A DNA stretch of 64,000 nucleotides from Methanosarcina sp. DH2 (GTDB lineage: Archaea > Halobacteriota > Methanosarcinia > Methanosarcinales > Methanosarcinaceae): the NCBI RefSeq assembly GCF_020804225.1, contig NZ_WJBI01000016.1, positions 81 to 64,080 on the forward strand, in the 5' to 3' direction. The notes beneath the pieces are model-generated. The model saw only the letters and a list, made by a program, of their open reading frames with translations, ran no database searches and was not told the origin of the DNA. The position numbers were made by a program, and so were the translations under genes. How positions within the stretch are numbered: the stretch's first letter is position 1; every line of letters begins with the position of its first letter. This document shows, in pieces, positions 1-8,723 of this stretch.

Positions 1-392
1 ATAACCAAGCAATAGCTGTTGAGACATTGAATATCAAGGGAATGATGAAAAACCACAATCGTGCTCAATCAACCGGAGATGCAGGTTGGTATAGTTTTGT
101 CCTGAAATTACAGTATAAAGCAGAATGGTTAGGAAAAACTATATTGAAGATAGGACAATGGGAACCTTCATCAAAGACCTGTAACATTTGTGGATACAAA
201 TATCAAGATCTAACTGAAGAAATAAGAGAGTGGCAGTGTCCCGATTGCCGAACTAACCACGATCGAGACATTAATGCCGCTATTAATATCAAAAAATTTG
301 CACTCTTGGGACAAGAGGTAGAGCCTGTGGACTCGCAGAGGTTGCTCTGGAGAATGAAGCAGGAAGCAACTCCCAAAAGCTTGAGCCATTAG
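1..392 (+). CDS. tnpB: TnpB-family RNA-guided nuclease, C-terminal part (IS200/IS605 OrfB)
   Basis: The reading frame is open from base 3, so the gene enters from outside the window and only about the last 130 residues are present. Visible are the E-T-L-N-I-K-G-M-M-K-N segment typical of the second RuvC-like motif, a four-cysteine zinc ribbon (CNICG at about 177-195, CPDC at about 238-249) and the final RuvC motif D-R-D-I-N-A-A just after it. This is the order in OrfB/TnpB proteins of IS605 and IS1341-type elements, which are RNA-guided DNA nucleases that help maintain the element. Catalytic residues in the visible part look intact. Whether the gene is full length, and whether a tnpA lies upstream, cannot be seen. 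Confidence 0.9.
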   Translation, partial: NQAIAVETLNIKGMMKNHNRAQSTGDAGWYSFVLKLQYKAEWLGKTILKIGQWEPSSKTCNICGYKYQDLTEEIREWQCPDCRTNHDRDINAAINIKKFALLGQEVEPVDSQRLLWRMKQEATPKSLSH

Positions 393-420
393 GCCAGAGC
401 TTTAGGGAGGGGTAGTTCAC
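300..420 (+). ncRNA. Predicted right end / omega-RNA region of the TnpB element
   Basis: The last codons of tnpB run into a G-rich stretch ending in GGGGTAGTTCAC at 409-420, a pattern I associate with the right end of archaeal IS605/IS1341 elements. In this family the guide RNA (omega RNA) overlaps the 3' end of tnpB and ends at the right end, so the next 16 or so bases (421-436) would act as the guide. The exact RNA borders are inferred. Confidence 0.45.
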
Positions 421-493
421 CGGATGGGTTGCTTGAAATAGAAGTCGGAAGATTTTCCGGCAGAACCTGATGTTCACATCGGAAAGTGATTTA

Positions 494-1513
494 ATGAGGA
501 CAATTGACTGGAACGAAGAGTCCAATTCTGTGGTTCTGGTAGACCAGACCTTACTCCCGCAAGAGTACAGAGTAATAGAGTGCAAAACCCTGAGTTCACT
601 ATGTGAGGCTATAAAATCTCTCAGGATCAGGGGTGCGCCTGCACTCGGTGCTGCAGGAGGCTTTGGAATTGCCCTGGCAGCTTCCCTTAGCGGGGCAAAA
701 AATATCGAATCCATAACCAGAGACCTCGAGGCTGCGGCAAAAACACTTAAATTAACCCGCCCTACGGCCGTAAACCTTGCATGGGGTGTGGACAGGGTCT
801 TAAAAGCAATTTCGGATGCCTTCGATGTTCAAGGAGTGCGGGATATCACGCTCCAGGAAGCCAGGGATATTGCAGAAGAGGATATCGAAACCAATAAGTT
901 GATAGGCAAATACGGAGCAAAATTCCTGAAAGATGGAGATACCGTACTCACACACTGCAATGCAGGAAGGCTTGCCTGTGTTGATTGGGGTACAGCTCTC
1001 GGAGTTGTACGTTCGGCTATTGCCGATGGCAAAAATATCAAAGTTATTGCCTGCGAGACAAGACCTCTGAACCAGGGGAGCAGGATCACTGCCTGGGAAC
1101 TCATGCAGGACAAAATCCCTGTAACCCTTATTGCAGATTCCATGGCTGGCTGGGCAATGCGCCAGGGACTTGTAAACAGCGTGCTCGTAGGAGCTGACAG
1201 AATTACCCAGGATGTTGTTTTTAACAAGATAGGTACCTATACCCACTCTATCCTTGCAAAAGAGCATGAAATTCCTTTTTACGTGGCAGCCCCGGTTTCT
1301 ACATTCGATTTCAAAGGCTGGGAAGGAAGTGTAAAGATTGAAATGCGAAATCCTGACGAACTGCGGTTCTCAGGCTGTGAACAGCTTGCCCCGAGAGATG
1401 TTGAGGTTTACAACCCTGCTTTTGATGCAACTCCCATGGAAAACGTGACTGCAGTAATCACTGAAAGAGGCGTATTTTATCCGCCTTTCCTGCTGGATGA
1501 GGTTCTCGTCTGA
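494..1513 (+). CDS. mtnA: S-methyl-5-thioribose-1-phosphate isomerase-like protein (MtnA/eIF2B-alpha family)
   Basis: A 339-residue protein of the aldose-ketose isomerase group related to eIF2B. Family hallmarks are R-I-R-G-A-P-A-L-G near the start, T-H-C-N-A-G with the catalytic cysteine, G-A-D-R-I with the catalytic aspartate, and N-K-I-G-T-Y. MtnA converts methylthioribose-1-phosphate to methylthioribulose-1-phosphate in methionine salvage; archaeal relatives may also act on 5-deoxyribose-1-phosphate from radical-SAM by-products, or on ribose-1,5-bisphosphate. The ATG at 494 (M-R-T-I-D-W) is chosen over the in-frame ATG at 470 because it matches the usual family start and has GTGAT just upstream. 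No other salvage gene is adjacent. The gene begins about 75 bases after the TnpB element. Confidence 0.88.
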   Translation: MRTIDWNEESNSVVLVDQTLLPQEYRVIECKTLSSLCEAIKSLRIRGAPALGAAGGFGIALAASLSGAKNIESITRDLEAAAKTLKLTRPTAVNLAWGVDRVLKAISDAFDVQGVRDITLQEARDIAEEDIETNKLIGKYGAKFLKDGDTVLTHCNAGRLACVDWGTALGVVRSAIADGKNIKVIACETRPLNQGSRITAWELMQDKIPVTLIADSMAGWAMRQGLVNSVLVGADRITQDVVFNKIGTYTHSILAKEHEIPFYVAAPVSTFDFKGWEGSVKIEMRNPDELRFSGCEQLAPRDVEVYNPAFDATPMENVTAVITERGVFYPPFLLDEVLV

Positions 1514-2029
1514 GTCCTTCGTCCCTGATTTTTCGGATTCTTAAGATTACAGGCTTCATTTCCTGGCGCAGGACTTATCAGAATAAGACTTATCCTGAAT
1601 AGCTCTGCAGGATTTATATATGAGAAATGTAAATTATATGAAAACTGTAAATTATCTGGTAACTATCTAATGAGTAATTCAAATTAATGAATAATTCAAA
1701 ACAAGCGATAAATTTATAGTTAAGTTATATTTCCTAATCTCAAGATAATATTTCAAAAACAAATATTCCAAAAATAATATTCCGTATAATTATTACAGAT
1801 TAATTATTACAGATTAATTATTACAGATTAATTATTACAGATTAATTATTACAGATTTACCAACAACGAATATTAATGTCGGACATTGAAACTTAATATT
1901 GATACCGAATATTGATATTGCGAATATAAATATTAAATCAAATTTCTAATTGAACTCAATTTCCAATCAAGAACGCAGCTTTTAATCAATTAATCAACAT
2001 CACATTGCATTCGTAAAGGTGTTTTACTT
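1514..2029. other. AT-rich intergenic region
   Basis: No gene is supported here. The stretch holds a perfect 14-bp tandem repeat (listed separately), several ATATTGATA-type repeats around 1890-1930, and a TATA-like AATATAAAT near 1923-1931 that could drive secG about 80 bases before its start. Confidence 0.6.
1787..1856. repeat. 14-bp tandem repeat, 5 perfect copies
   Basis: The unit TAATTATTACAGAT is repeated five times with no mismatch. It lies between mtnA and secG. Perfect identity suggests recent expansion by slippage; no function is evident. Confidence 0.95.
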
Positions 2030-2197
2030 ATGGCTAAAAAATCAGGTTCCGGACTTCAGTCCTCAGCAGGGCTCATGCGCTACTACGAAGCTGACAAAAA
2101 CGCGGTTCATATTCAGCCCAAAACAGTGCTGATTGTCGGCGCCCTTGCCGGCATAGCAGTATTATTCTTAAGTGCTGTAAACGGCTTCTGGCCGTAA
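2030..2197 (+). CDS. secG: Preprotein translocase subunit Sec61-beta / SecG
   Basis: A 55-residue protein with a polar, glycine- and serine-rich N-terminus (M-A-K-K-S-G-S-G-L), the archaeal Sec61-beta signature G-L-M-R-Y-Y-E around residues 14-20, a short basic stretch, and one C-terminal membrane helix (about residues 32-50) ending in N-G-F-W-P. Archaeal SecG is a tail-anchored, non-essential part of the SecYEG protein-conducting channel, with the N-terminus in the cytoplasm. The start ATG at 2030 follows AAAGGTG at the expected distance. The downstream hydrolase starts 24 bases after the stop on the same strand and may be co-transcribed. The gene is easily missed because of its size. Confidence 0.92.
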   Translation: MAKKSGSGLQSSAGLMRYYEADKNAVHIQPKTVLIVGALAGIAVLFLSAVNGFWP

Positions 2198-2221
2198 CTA
2201 CAGTTTTCTGGCAGGGTTCCC

Positions 2222-3196
2222 TTGAGCAGTCATAGTTCTGGAAAAAAAGAGATCAAAAATACGAAGAGACTTTCTTCAGGCTCCAGAACTTCGAAACCCG
2301 CAATTTTTCTCCTGGGCTTTCTCCTGATAGTCGTGGGTATCTTCGGGGTCCTGTATAATCCTTCCAATTCCATAAAAGAAACTCTTCCGTGGGAGATTTC
2401 GGAGGCAGGCACATTATCTTTTTCCCAGAGAGAAGAGCCTGTTTTTACGGTTCAGGAAATTGAAGACCTCTATTCTCCTGAAGATCCGGATATTCTAAAA
2501 ATGGTATCTTTTGAGAGCAATGGCGAAAAAGTCCAGGCGCTATTGAGGATTCCTGCAAGCCCTTCTCCCCCTGGCATCGTTCTGCTTCCGGGAGCAGGAG
2601 TTAGCAAAGAAGGTGAACAGGGACTGGCTGCAGAGCTCTCTAAAATGGGATATGCAACCCTTACCCTTGACCAGCGCAATCAGGGTTCAGTAAATGTTGA
2701 AAAAGACCTCGAACTTTTCAGGGCAGGTCTTGAACCTGTTGAATACCTTATGGTTTATGACGCCCTCAAAGCCGCAGACGTACTTTCCATCCAGCCGGAA
2801 ATAGATTCCGAAAGACTTGCGATCCTCGGGGAAAGTAATGGCGGCAGATTTGCAATTATTGTCTGCGCCCTTGATCCTTCCCTTAGAGGAGTTATAGGAA
2901 TCAGCACTTCAGGGTACGGCACTGAAGAGATTGGTTCTGCCGGGGTAGCTGACTCTGAAGCTTATCGGTTCTACCGTTCAATTGACCCGGACACTTATCT
3001 GAGTGCTCTGCCGCCTTCAAGGCTTGTGCTGATACACTCTTTTAATGATACTGTAATCTCCCACGAACTGGCACTCAGGACTTTTGACCTTGCAAAAGAG
3101 CCAAAGGCAATGTATAATGCTACTGAAGAAGCGCACGGATATACAGCTTCCATGCGTCTCTACCTTGAAAAAGAACTTGCTCTTCTCCTGAAATAA
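2222..3196 (+). CDS. Membrane-anchored alpha/beta hydrolase
   Basis: A 324-residue protein with a basic N-terminus, one hydrophobic helix (about residues 27-46, F-L-L-G-F-L-L-I-V-V-G) acting as signal anchor, and an alpha/beta-hydrolase domain outside it. The nucleophile elbow is G-E-S-N-G, with serine near residue 204, and an H-S-F-N-D-T segment and a late H-G-Y supply likely acid and histidine. It resembles dienelactone-hydrolase or prolyl-oligopeptidase type esterases; the substrate cannot be told. Translation probably starts at the TTG at 2222, since no ATG precedes the membrane helix. It follows secG by 24 bases, which suits an exported or membrane product. Confidence 0.85.
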   Translation: MSSHSSGKKEIKNTKRLSSGSRTSKPAIFLLGFLLIVVGIFGVLYNPSNSIKETLPWEISEAGTLSFSQREEPVFTVQEIEDLYSPEDPDILKMVSFESNGEKVQALLRIPASPSPPGIVLLPGAGVSKEGEQGLAAELSKMGYATLTLDQRNQGSVNVEKDLELFRAGLEPVEYLMVYDALKAADVLSIQPEIDSERLAILGESNGGRFAIIVCALDPSLRGVIGISTSGYGTEEIGSAGVADSEAYRFYRSIDPDTYLSALPPSRLVLIHSFNDTVISHELALRTFDLAKEPKAMYNATEEAHGYTASMRLYLEKELALLLK

Positions 3197-3258
3197 AAAA
3201 ATACAAAAATACGGTTTTAACCCTGAACTCAATTAATCTGATTAAAAGTGTTTTGAAT

Positions 3259-5382
3259 ATGGCATCTTCTCAGCAACTCTCAGGATTACGGGAACTTCAT
3301 GGAATAGGTGAGCGAGTAGCCGGCAGGCTTGTCGAGCACTTCGGGAGCGAGGACACAGCTCTCCAGGCAATCCTTGAAGGAGATATAGCTTCGCTTTCTG
3401 AGGTCAACGGGGTCAGTCATGCGTTTGCCCTTTCTCTTGCCAGGGATGTCAGGGCTCGGGCTGAAGGGTGTGCAATTTCAGATTTTCTGAAAACAAAAGA
3501 AGCCCTTGACCTGTACTCTCGCCTGCTTGAGCTGATAAAAACGTTTGCTCACACTTCGCATGCGAGGGACAAGCTGGACCTCTTTTACCCGTTTCCTGCA
3601 TCCCGCATGGACCTTATTCAGGAGAGGAGGGCTTTTGTAGGAGAGTATCTGGAGCTGGCGGACGTCCTCTCTGCGGATACGGTGTTTCTGAATCTCCTTT
3701 CCAGTGTGAAAAAGCTCAGGTCGATACCTGGAAACTTGAGGGTAAGAGACAGGATTATCCTTTCCGGGGACCAGAAAATTCTGGACGCAGCTAAGGAAAG
3801 ATTTCAGGCATTTTTACCTATCCAGGCAGTAGAGAATTTTTCCGAGTTCGTAGATCTCGCGAGAGGTTACTCTAACGTGATTGTTTTTGATGATACTTAT
3901 CTTAGCTTTGACCTTCCTGAAGACCTTGAGCCCGAGTTCTTCCAGGACCCTTCAAGAGCGGAATTCTGGCAGATCCTGCCAGAAGTAGAGCTGGCTTTTT
4001 TTGCAAGAAACCTGGACTGCATTCTTGCATGTCTGAATATAGCATCAACTCTGCGGTCTGCAGGCTTCGATTTCTTTGAGGAACTCTCAGAAGAAGATCT
4101 TGAGGCTCTTAAAACAGCCCTCCTAAAAGTGGGAGATAATGAAAAGCCTGCTGAAGGTTTTGATCCCGAACTTGACAGGCTTGGGGCTGCCCTGAAAAAC
4201 CTCGATCCCGTACTGACCTTTGCCTTAAACGAGGCAAACCAGCGTATGAACCGGACTCTCGAAGCAAGCTCCCTTACCCTGAGCGGGCAGGAACTCATAA
4301 AGCTTGTGAGTGGGGGAATGGAAATTAAAGATCTGCTTGCAAAAGAACTTCATAGGGTCTATACGGGTGAGATTGAAGCTGTGAAAGAGGAACTTGCAGA
4401 AAAGCTCAATTTCCAGAAACAGGAAAAACTGATGCTTGACTCCCTTTTTTCCGACGAAATCTCTTATCCCCTCAAGGCAGAACAGGCTCAGCTGCAGCTT
4501 TTCAGGCAAAAATTGAATATGTCCCTCGGAAAAGTAAGGCTTTCCCGCAAAAGGGAACTTGCAAAAGGTCTCTCAATCTTCCGCCAGCCTGTAGAAAGGC
4601 TTGTCAGGAAGGTCCTTGACTTTGACCTTGGTTTTTCCATAGCCTGCTTTGCCGCGCAATTCCGGCTAAACATGCCGGAGACAGTCCCTGAAGCCGGAAT
4701 TGGTTTTGAAAAGGGAGAAAACCTTTTCCTGAAAGCCAGGTACGGAGAGATTGACCCTGTCAGTTATTCCATCGGGAGAACAAGCTTTTCACCGGAAGGT
4801 CTGGAAAGCCGGGTTGTGCTTTTGAGCGGTGTGAATTCTGGAGGCAAAACCTCCCTGCTTGAACTGTTAGCTCAGTGCGTAATCCTCGGGCATATGGGAT
4901 TTCCTGTCCCTGCAAAAAGACTTGAGCTGGGGTCTGTAGAAGAGCTTTATTACTTCGGGAAGTCAAAAGGGACTCTTGATGCAGGAGCCTTTGAAACCAC
5001 CCTCAAGCAATTTTCGGTGCTTTCCGAAGCTTCCGGAAAACTTGTGCTTGCCGATGAGCTGGAATCAATTACCGAACCAGGAGCTTCAGCCCGAATCATA
5101 GCAGGGATTCTTGAATACCTCGCCCGGAGCGAAGAGAGCCTTGGGGTTTTTGTCTCCCACCTTTCGGAACTGATTCTTGAAAATACCGGGACAGATATCA
5201 GGGTGGACGGAATAGAGGCCGAGGGTCTGGATTCCAGCCTGGAACTGATAGTAAACCGAAACCCTGTATACAATCGCGTGGCAAGAAGCACTCCCGAGTT
5301 AATTGTGGAAAGATTGCTGAGGAAGACCACGGGAAAAGAGCAGGAGTTTTATGCCCATTTAAAAGACAAATTTAAAAGTTAA
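3259..5382 (+). CDS. MutS-family DNA-binding ATPase (archaeal MutS2-like)
   Basis: A protein of about 707 residues. The N-terminus has tandem helix-hairpin-helix motifs (L-H-G-I-G-E-R-V-A-G and V-N-G-V-S-H-A-F). A long helical, coiled-coil-rich middle follows, then a MutS-type ATPase domain: Walker A G-V-N-S-G-G-K-T-S at about residue 524 and Walker B L-A-D-E-L-E-S near 597. There is no C-terminal Smr nuclease domain and no MutS1 mismatch-recognition domain, so it belongs with archaeal MutS2-like proteins, linked in other organisms to recombination or ribosome rescue rather than classic mismatch repair. No MutL is nearby. The ATG at 3259 is chosen over the TTG at 3253; neither has a strong ribosome site. 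Confidence 0.85.
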   Translation: MASSQQLSGLRELHGIGERVAGRLVEHFGSEDTALQAILEGDIASLSEVNGVSHAFALSLARDVRARAEGCAISDFLKTKEALDLYSRLLELIKTFAHTSHARDKLDLFYPFPASRMDLIQERRAFVGEYLELADVLSADTVFLNLLSSVKKLRSIPGNLRVRDRIILSGDQKILDAAKERFQAFLPIQAVENFSEFVDLARGYSNVIVFDDTYLSFDLPEDLEPEFFQDPSRAEFWQILPEVELAFFARNLDCILACLNIASTLRSAGFDFFEELSEEDLEALKTALLKVGDNEKPAEGFDPELDRLGAALKNLDPVLTFALNEANQRMNRTLEASSLTLSGQELIKLVSGGMEIKDLLAKELHRVYTGEIEAVKEELAEKLNFQKQEKLMLDSLFSDEISYPLKAEQAQLQLFRQKLNMSLGKVRLSRKRELAKGLSIFRQPVERLVRKVLDFDLGFSIACFAAQFRLNMPETVPEAGIGFEKGENLFLKARYGEIDPVSYSIGRTSFSPEGLESRVVLLSGVNSGGKTSLLELLAQCVILGHMGFPVPAKRLELGSVEELYYFGKSKGTLDAGAFETTLKQFSVLSEASGKLVLADELESITEPGASARIIAGILEYLARSEESLGVFVSHLSELILENTGTDIRVDGIEAEGLDSSLELIVNRNPVYNRVARSTPELIVERLLRKTTGKEQEFYAHLKDKFKS

Positions 5383-6045
5383 AAAGCAATTTGAATCTTA
5401 ACGGACTTTTAAATCTTAACGGACTTTTTTAAAGTTAAAATCTATAATTTATATAGATTTATATTTCATGTTCCACTATCAGGATAATTTCTAAATTTCT
5501 TTCAAAATAACTTGATCTCGAGCAAATGAAGCATTTTCTGCTATTTTTACGGCTTTTCCTGATAATATCTGTTATTTCCGTTTTTGTAAATACCCTATAT
5601 TCTTTTTTTGTTTATTTTTTTCTGTTTTCTAAGAGATAATATTATAAATCTTTAGTACTATATATCAATAAATAGTAGTGAGTTGGCTAAGGTTTCGGAC
5701 AGTTCTTACATTTCTGTTAATCCAAAAGTCTATATACGTCTTAGTGTCAATGCATCTCCGATCACTTTATAAGAAGATGTGCCCTACCTTGGATAGGAAA
5801 CTGAAAACTCCAGCCGGCTAAATGGTTATTGAAAGGGTTGATACGCAGTTCAGGGAAAATTTTCCCGAAAACTGACTATTTTGGCTGTTGAGTGGATTCG
5901 AAGCTGTCTTCTTTTCAACCCTTATAATTATACTGAACAAACATCTGGTAATAATGTCAAATAATAAAACAGGCAAAAATCTTATATTTCGATCTTCTTA
6001 TATTTTTGAGGATGGATCTGAACAAACACAAAACCCAGGCCACGC
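5383..6045. other. Long intergenic region upstream of ppk
   Basis: 663 bases without a supported gene. The first part is AT-rich and includes a short repeat of CTTAACGGACTTTT just after the upstream stop. A TATA-like TATATA lies at 5731-5736, further TATA-like sequences at 5981-5990 and 5995-6005, and a nested inverted-repeat structure at 5833-5925 is listed separately. Confidence 0.6.
5833..5925 (+). ncRNA. Candidate structured RNA / leader element upstream of ppk
   Basis: AAGGGTTGA at 5833-5841 pairs perfectly with TCAACCCTT at 5917-5925. Inside lies a stem-loop with CAGTT (5846-5850) pairing AACTG (5870-5874) around the 14-bp palindrome GGGAAAATTTTCCC (5853-5866). If transcription starts near 5758, from the TATA at 5731, this would fold in a roughly 290-base leader of ppk. 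If instead the TATA-like sites near 5985 or 6000 are used, it is a separate element. Confidence 0.35.
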
Positions 6046-8244
6046 GTGATAGGAATGGAGCGGAACTTCCCAATTCAGTGTGCAGATTTTGATAGATTGG
6101 TTACGGATAGTGTTGATGGGCTCCGGGTTGAAATATCAGGCATGCCTGACCTGAGCGACCCGTGTCTTTATGCGGACCGGGAATACAGCTGGCTACAGTT
6201 CAACGACAGAGTACTTGAAGAAGCTCTGGATGAACGCAATCCTTTGCTTGAGAGAGTCAAGTTTCTTTCAATCTTTGGGAGCAACCTTGACGAGTTCTTC
6301 ATGGTCAGGGTTTCCGGAGTCCAGAAACGTATTACAGAAGGGACGAAAGAAGACCGTACAGACATACTGGCTCAGGAACAGCTGCAGGTTATCCGGGAAG
6401 AACTTCTAAGGCAGCTTCCTCTCAATGATAGCTGCTGGAATGAAGTGCTCGAACCTGCCCTAAGGGAAAAAGGAATTCAAGTCCTTAATTACTTTGAGCT
6501 TTCCGGAGAAGATCGGGAAAAACTCAGGGACTATTTCGAAAGAAATATTTTTCCGCTACTGACTCCCCTTGGTTTCGATTCCGGACATCCTTTCCCCCAT
6601 ATTTCAAATCTCAGTCTTAACCTTGCCGTGCTTATCGACGACCCGGACTACGGAGAACGTTTTGCCAGGGTCAAGATTCCTCCTATGTTCACAAGGTTGA
6701 TAGTAGTTCCCGAAGAAGGCCAGGAAAAAATAATTTCCAGTTTTGAAGAACTAAAATCAGGGCGCTTTGTATGGCTCGAACAGTTGATTGCTGCAAACCT
6801 TGATTTGCTGTTCCCCGGACAGCGCATCCTTGGAGCCTATCCATTCAGGATCACGCGGGATGCGGATCTTGGCTTTGATGAAGATGGGGATAAAGATCTT
6901 CTGACTGCTGTTAAGCAGAGGGTAGGCAGAAACTATTTCGGACCTGCTGTCAGGCTTGAAACCGATTATACGATGCCTGATAGAGTCTCTAATATCCTCC
7001 TTAAGAACCTGGAGCTAACCTCTCCTCTTATGTTCAGGTCAGCATCGCCTCTGGGCCTCTCAAGCCTTATGAAGCTTGCTCAAATTAACCGCCCTGAGCT
7101 TAAATACGAACCTTTTAAGCCGAGTAAACATTCTCGGATGGCTGATAAAGAAAACATTTTTGCAGCCTTAAAAAAGAAAGATATCCTTCTCTACCATCCT
7201 TATGACAGTTTTGAATCGGTAACCGATCTGGTGGAAGAAGCCGCTGATGATCCTGATGTCCTGGCGATCAAAATGACATTATACAGGGTAGATGATAATT
7301 CCAGGATTATCCAGGCTCTTATGAAAGCTGCGGACCGGAACAAGCAGGTTGTAGTCCTTGTTGAACTTAAAGCCCGTTTTGACGAAGAGAATAACATTGG
7401 CTGGGCAAAGGAACTCGAACGTAAAGGTGTTCATGTAGCCTACGGCTTTCCAGGACGCAAAACCCATGCCAAGATGTGCCTGATTGTAAGAGCCGAAAAA
7501 GAAGGAGGCATCAGGTACTACGTTCATATGAGCACGGGAAACTATAATGCTGTCACAGGAAAGCTCTATACCGACTTCGGCTACCTCACAAGCGACTCAT
7601 TCATAGGCAAAGATATATCTGACCTTTTCAATGCCCTTACAGGGTATTCAAGGAAGGACCATTATATCAAGCTCCTGGTAGCTCCACAAAATATGAGGCA
7701 TCAGATCCTTGAACGCATCAGGCGCGAGATTGATATGCACGAGAAATTTGGGGATGGTCACCTGCTCTTCAAGATGAATTCCCTTGTGGATTACCAGTGC
7801 ATCAGGGAACTTTACAGGGCTTCACGGATTGGAGTAAAGGTAGACCTCATTGTCAGGGGCATCTGCTGCCTCAGGCCTGGCATTTACGGGTTGAGCGAAA
7901 ATATCAGAGTCATTTCCATAGTCGGGCGTTTTCTCGAGCACTCAAGGGTATACTACTTCAGGAACGGTGGAAAAGAAGAGATCTTTATGGGCAGTGCTGA
8001 CCTTATGCCCCGCAACCTTGACAACCGGGTTGAAGTCCTCTTTCCGGTATCCTCGGAATACATTCCTGTCGTTCGCGACATCATCCTCGGTACCCATCTG
8101 AAAGATAACATAAAAGCCCGCCTTCTCCTCCCTAACGGCAGGACTGAAAGGATTTACCCGCAGCCCGAAGAAGAAGAACTGGATTCTCAGCTCTGGATGC
8201 TTGAGAACAGAGAAGCCTGGGAGCTTAAAACGGAAAAAAGCTAA
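6046..8244 (+). CDS. ppk1: Polyphosphate kinase 1
   Basis: 732 residues, normal length for PPK1, which reversibly moves the terminal phosphate of ATP onto inorganic polyphosphate. All four domains are recognisable: the N-terminal helical domain (L-Q-F-N-D-R-V-L-E-E-A), the head domain, and two phospholipase-D-like C-terminal domains. The phosphorylated histidine is in H-M-S-T-G-N-Y-N (about residue 494) and the second catalytic histidine in E-H-S-R-V-Y-Y-F (about 632). The start is uncertain: GTG at 6046 or ATG at 6055, both with weak ribosome sites. The next genes on the right are ppx and a CYTH/CHAD protein, forming a polyphosphate block. A long polypyrimidine tract follows the stop. Confidence 0.95.
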   Translation: MIGMERNFPIQCADFDRLVTDSVDGLRVEISGMPDLSDPCLYADREYSWLQFNDRVLEEALDERNPLLERVKFLSIFGSNLDEFFMVRVSGVQKRITEGTKEDRTDILAQEQLQVIREELLRQLPLNDSCWNEVLEPALREKGIQVLNYFELSGEDREKLRDYFERNIFPLLTPLGFDSGHPFPHISNLSLNLAVLIDDPDYGERFARVKIPPMFTRLIVVPEEGQEKIISSFEELKSGRFVWLEQLIAANLDLLFPGQRILGAYPFRITRDADLGFDEDGDKDLLTAVKQRVGRNYFGPAVRLETDYTMPDRVSNILLKNLELTSPLMFRSASPLGLSSLMKLAQINRPELKYEPFKPSKHSRMADKENIFAALKKKDILLYHPYDSFESVTDLVEEAADDPDVLAIKMTLYRVDDNSRIIQALMKAADRNKQVVVLVELKARFDEENNIGWAKELERKGVHVAYGFPGRKTHAKMCLIVRAEKEGGIRYYVHMSTGNYNAVTGKLYTDFGYLTSDSFIGKDISDLFNALTGYSRKDHYIKLLVAPQNMRHQILERIRREIDMHEKFGDGHLLFKMNSLVDYQCIRELYRASRIGVKVDLIVRGICCLRPGIYGLSENIRVISIVGRFLEHSRVYYFRNGGKEEIFMGSADLMPRNLDNRVEVLFPVSSEYIPVVRDIILGTHLKDNIKARLLLPNGRTERIYPQPEEEELDSQLWMLENREAWELKTEKS

Positions 8245-8251
8245 AGAAGAC

Positions 8252-8475
8252 TTTCATTTTCTTTTTTCTTTTTCCTTCTTTTTTGATTTCCCTCCTCTTT
8301 TTCTCTTTATTTCTTCCTTTTCTCCTTTTTTAATTTCTCTCTTCTTTTTCTCTTTATTTCTTCCTTTTCTCCTTTTTATTTTCCTTCCTTTGTTGTTTTT
8401 CTCTTCTTTTTTCTCTTTATTTCTTCCTTTCCTCTCTTTTTTCTCTTTTCTTCCCCCTTTTTATTTTTCCTTTCT
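8252..8475 (+). repeat. Polypyrimidine tract with tandem TTTCTCTTTATTTCTTCC units
   Basis: About 220 bases almost entirely of T and C begin just after the ppk stop. A unit around TCTCTTTATTTCTTCC recurs three times (near 8301, 8349 and 8411). In archaea, T-runs on the coding strand end transcription, so this probably acts as a multi-site terminator for ppk. The open frame across it is a low-complexity artefact. Confidence 0.8.
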
Positions 8476-8654
8476 TTGGTTTGTTATGTTATCTTTTTCT
8501 ACCTGAAGTTTTACTTAAAGCTTTTATACTGCTCTCCAGAGTTTCACATGGGCAGGGTTTTTGAACTTACAATTTTACATATATAGAAAGATAGAAATCA
8601 GAAAAATGAGAGACCGAAAAACAAATATCAAATAGAATAAAAATGTGAACTGAT

Positions 8655-8723
8655 ATGGTGAAGCTTATAAAGCTCTCGAATTCTTCTAGAAAAACGAAAG
8701 GCAGGGCTTTCAGGTGGTTGTGA
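8655..8723 (+). CDS. Possible 22-residue upstream ORF of ppx
   Basis: ATG at 8655 opens a 22-codon frame encoding a basic peptide (M-V-K-L-I-K-L-S-N-S-S-R-K). Its TGA at 8721-8723 directly abuts the ppx start (TGAATG). The abutment would suit translational coupling or attenuation, but there is no clear ribosome site and it may be chance. Confidence 0.25.
   Translation: MVKLIKLSNSSRKTKGRAFRWL

Noticed and set aside
8201-8506. 101-codon F/S/L-rich ORF
   Set aside because: It overlaps the end of ppk and then translates the polypyrimidine tract, giving a low-complexity artefact.
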